Source: Holdemanella sp. (GTDB lineage Bacteria; Bacillota_I; Bacilli_A; Erysipelotrichales; Erysipelotrichaceae). From it: a stretch of 6,589 nucleotides of DNA. Below are positions 5,020-6,589 of the stretch, one piece after another. The notes beneath the pieces are model-generated. The model was given only the letters and a program-made list of their open reading frames with translations. It did no database searches and was not told the DNA's origin. Position numbers and translations under genes: made by a program. Location of the stretch: assembly GCA_021442845.1 (NCBI GenBank), contig JABUSD010000243.1:1-6589 (forward strand), written 5' to 3'. How positions within the stretch are numbered: the first letter of the stretch is position 1; every line of letters begins with the position of its first letter.

Positions 5020-5786
5020 ATATATTCTTCCAGACATATATGATCCTTGTAGATAGCATTCGCAGCTTCCTTACCAACATAACGGATGCGATAAGGAATA
5101 TTCGACTGTAAAGTATACGCCGTTTTATCATCTGGATAGCGAAGAATAAAGCCATATTCATGCAGATGTTCTAGAAATGTTGAATAGAATCCATCTTCCT
5201 TGATATGTTCCAAAGGATAATAGATATCAAAAGTAATATCACACACAAGACCTGTCTGTCTTTCATCATAACCCGGTTTAAATCCATTCTTCGTTTCATT
5301 GTATTCCTTTTCAATGGCTTCATAGGATTTAAAGCCACTTGCTAAAGACATTTCCACATTATTGGATTGGCAATAGGCATATAATTCAAGATAGGCATCT
5401 TTGCATTCTTTGCGAAGTTTGACTTCTTCACCCGTTCGTATATCCGTATATAGAAGTTCTAAATCCGATGGTACATAATCCTTTTTGACATAGTTATAGG
5501 CATTGACAAGTACCGTATTGGAATCTAGATTCTTAGCAGGACTTGCATCTGTATACATTTCTTTATCCAGATTCATCAAAAGCTGTTTTTTTGCTTCTTC
5601 TTCATCCAGTTCAGGATGTGCTTTCCTATAAGCTTGTAACCGTTTTTCTTCTTCTGTCAGCTTGGGTGTTTCAATGACAATTTCTTCTGGTTCTTTTAAA
5701 TCCTTTGATTTCATAACCACAAAGATATTTAAACCAAGTGAAATTGTAAGCATGATCACAAGAAGTAATAATATCCCCTTTTTCAT
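4992..5786 (-). CDS. Membrane-anchored VanY/peptidase M15-like protein with substituted active-site residues
   Basis: A 264-residue protein. Residues 1-26 form an N-terminal membrane anchor (MKKGILLLLVIMLTISLGL), so the rest should lie outside the membrane. A charged stalk (30-80) leads to VLVNAYNYVKKDYVPSDLELL-like sequence (92-112) typical of the start of VanY-type D,D-carboxypeptidases. The fold markers follow: SGFKSY (150-155), QTGLVCD (177-183), YGFILRYPDDK (211-221) and RYVG (235-238). Active family members use SxHxxGxxxD and ExxH to bind zinc and catalyse removal of the last D-Ala of peptidoglycan precursors. Here the first His is Arg176 and the second is Arg233, and the catalytic Glu position is Ile230; only Asp183 is kept. 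The enzyme is therefore probably inactive and may bind cell-wall peptides or a partner protein. AAAGGAT precedes the ATG. It follows the HU terminator, so it probably has its own promoter or depends on read-through. Confidence 0.85.
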   Translation of the reverse strand: MKKGILLLLVIMLTISLGLNIFVVMKSKDLKEPEEIVIETPKLTEEEKRLQAYRKAHPELDEEEAKKQLLMNLDKEMYTDASPAKNLDSNTVLVNAYNYVKKDYVPSDLELLYTDIRTGEEVKLRKECKDAYLELYAYCQSNNVEMSLASGFKSYEAIEKEYNETKNGFKPGYDERQTGLVCDITFDIYYPLEHIKEDGFYSTFLEHLHEYGFILRYPDDKTAYTLQSNIPYRIRYVGKEAANAIYKDHICLEEYICVINQGML

Positions 5787-5804
5787 TTTGATCCTTTCTA
5801 TTGT

Positions 5805-5829
5805 AAAAAATAGGTCTAAGACCTATTTT
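5805..5829 (-). terminator. Intrinsic terminator after the HU gene
   Basis: AAAATAGGTCT and its exact complement AGACCTATTTT flank a single A (5807-5829), giving a stem of about nine pairs with a small loop. On the minus strand it is followed by a six-T run (5805-5810). The HU stop codon lies inside the left arm. It has the classic A-stem-T shape and would end the gpsA-HU transcript before the VanY-like gene. Confidence 0.8.
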
Positions 5830-6113
5830 CGATTGCATTTATTCTTTAGAGTCTGGCTAGCTTTAAATTTAGGAAGATTGCTGGAAGGAACAATGATTTT
5901 TTCCTGTGTATTGGGATTGATTCCCATTCGTTCCTTGCGATCAAAAATTTCAAATTTACCAAATCCAGAAATATCAATTTCACCATGAACAATAAGCGCT
6001 TCGCTCATCTCATTGAAGATGAGGTCAACCGCATTTCGCGCATCTCTTTTTGACAGATTCAACTGTTCCGTCAATGTCTGTGTCAATGATTCCTTATTCA
6101 CAAATTTAGCCAT
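5823..6113 (-). CDS. HU-family histone-like DNA-binding protein
   Basis: A 96-residue protein (family usual about 90). It has the HU order: helix-turn-helix dimer core (MAKFVNKESL to about residue 43), then GFGKFEIFDRKER (50-62), then the DNA-bending arm MGINPNTQEKIIVP, then PKFKASQTLK. HU dimers bind and bend DNA with little sequence specificity and help compact the nucleoid. In the arm the usual GRNPQTG is GINPNTQ, so the Arg before the conserved Asn-Pro is Ile, although the Asn-Pro tip is kept. The tail ends KNKCNRK, slightly longer than usual. The ATG lies 1 nt after the gpsA stop, with AAGGAG inside the end of gpsA, so the two are co-transcribed. A gene for HU near gpsA is a familiar Firmicutes arrangement (hbs in Bacillus). 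It is probably the housekeeping HU, but paralogues elsewhere cannot be excluded. Confidence 0.93.
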   Translation of the reverse strand: MAKFVNKESLTQTLTEQLNLSKRDARNAVDLIFNEMSEALIVHGEIDISGFGKFEIFDRKERMGINPNTQEKIIVPSSNLPKFKASQTLKNKCNRK

Positions 6114-6114
6114 A

Positions 6115-6589
6115 TTAAAACTCCTTCTTCAAATCACGCAGCATTAAGGATTGGGCACATGTCTTCGGTTCTTTTCCACAGTAAAGAATCTGATAGACTT
6201 CTTCACAGATTGGCATTTCAATGCCTTTTTCCCTTGCCAGGTAATGGACAATTTTTGCGGTACGAACACCTTCGACTGTTTTTGTGTTTGTGGCAAAGAA
6301 ATTCTTAACATCATTTTCCTTGCCAATCTGATATCCACATTGGAAATTACGGGAATGAATGGATGAACATGTAACAATCAAGTCCCCTACACCTGTTAAA
6401 CCAACAAACGTCTGTGCTTTACCACCAAAGGCAGTACCAAAGCGGATCATTTCCTGTAAGCCACGTGTAATTAAGGCCGCACGTGTATTGTCGGCATAAC
6501 CAAGGCCAGAAATGATACCAGAAGCAATTGCCATGGCGTTTTTAATCGCAACGCCTAATTCACTGCCGATTTCATCATTTCCTGTATAG
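6115..6589 (-). CDS. gpsA: NAD(P)+-dependent glycerol-3-phosphate dehydrogenase, C-terminal part (cut by window edge)
   Basis: The frame stays open to the right edge, so the Met at 6534 is internal and not the start. The visible 158 residues begin YTGNDEIGSELGVAIKNAMA. GpsA reduces dihydroxyacetone phosphate to sn-glycerol-3-phosphate in the cytosol, the first step of phospholipid backbone synthesis. The conserved catalytic Lys is in ELGVAIKN, the substrate/cofactor segment NTRAALITRG follows, and the C-terminal helical domain has GLTGVGDLIVTCSS and SRNFQCGYQIG, all typical of the family. It ends normally at LRDLKKEF. The Rossmann NAD-binding half lies outside the window. It is the upstream member of a two-gene unit with HU. 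Confidence 0.96.
   Translation of the reverse strand, partial: YTGNDEIGSELGVAIKNAMAIASGIISGLGYADNTRAALITRGLQEMIRFGTAFGGKAQTFVGLTGVGDLIVTCSSIHSRNFQCGYQIGKENDVKNFFATNTKTVEGVRTAKIVHYLAREKGIEMPICEEVYQILYCGKEPKTCAQSLMLRDLKKEF

Noticed and set aside
5799..5804. TACAAT as a -10 box for the VanY-like gene
   Set aside because: No acceptable -35 lies 16-18 nt upstream, and the start of transcription would fall within the ribosome binding site.
5662..5988. Plus-strand frame crossing the HU and VanY-like genes
   Set aside because: It runs through a terminator and antisense to two credible genes, with no recognisable protein features.
6144..6377. Alternative open frames on both strands within gpsA
   Set aside because: Shadows of the clear GpsA C-terminal frame; no domain and no supporting start signals.

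Overview
This is an AT-rich, low-GC Firmicutes-type window. All credible genes lie on the minus strand, so the gene order is read from the right edge to the left edge. The style suggests an anaerobic gut Firmicute, perhaps Erysipelotrichales or a relative. That placement is inferred from gene order (gpsA followed by an HU gene), protein style, strong AGGAGG-type ribosome binding sites and standard TGG tryptophan codons; there is no rRNA or marker gene to confirm it.

Right to left, the first block is the C-terminal part of gpsA (glycerol-3-phosphate dehydrogenase, cut by the window edge), followed after 1 nt by an HU-family DNA-binding protein and a strong intrinsic terminator. Next comes a membrane-anchored VanY/M15-fold protein whose zinc-binding and catalytic residues are replaced. 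Then comes a very small unit that the longer-ORF view misses: a promoter with a perfect TATAAT, a 21-residue hydrophobic peptide gene (4902-4967) and an 11-bp hairpin followed by a T run. The T run ends directly at the ribosome binding site of an unrecognised 238-residue protein with two membrane segments, so the hairpin could end the small RNA, attenuate the next gene, or both.

The left two thirds of the window is the start of an F-type ATP synthase operon with its own promoter (TGGACA, 16 nt, TATAAT): atpB (a), atpE (c, with a signal-peptide-like N-terminus), atpF (b), a 755-residue atpA, and the first 31 codons of atpG (gamma). A normal operon has atpH (delta) between atpF and atpA. Here atpF and atpA are 2 nt apart and there is no atpH. 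Instead, the alpha subunit carries about 257 extra N-terminal residues made of three tandem copies of a roughly 70-residue module that matches the C-terminal, b-binding domain of delta. The delta N-terminal helical domain is not seen. This suggests a rearranged peripheral stalk in which the b-anchoring domain is triplicated and attached covalently to every alpha subunit.

The atp genes are packed with 2 to 13 nt gaps and are probably one transcript. The candidate terminator at the end of the 238-residue gene lies just before the atp promoter and separates the two units. No tRNA, rRNA, CRISPR array, insertion sequence or plus-strand gene is supported, and no gap between genes exceeds about 130 bp.
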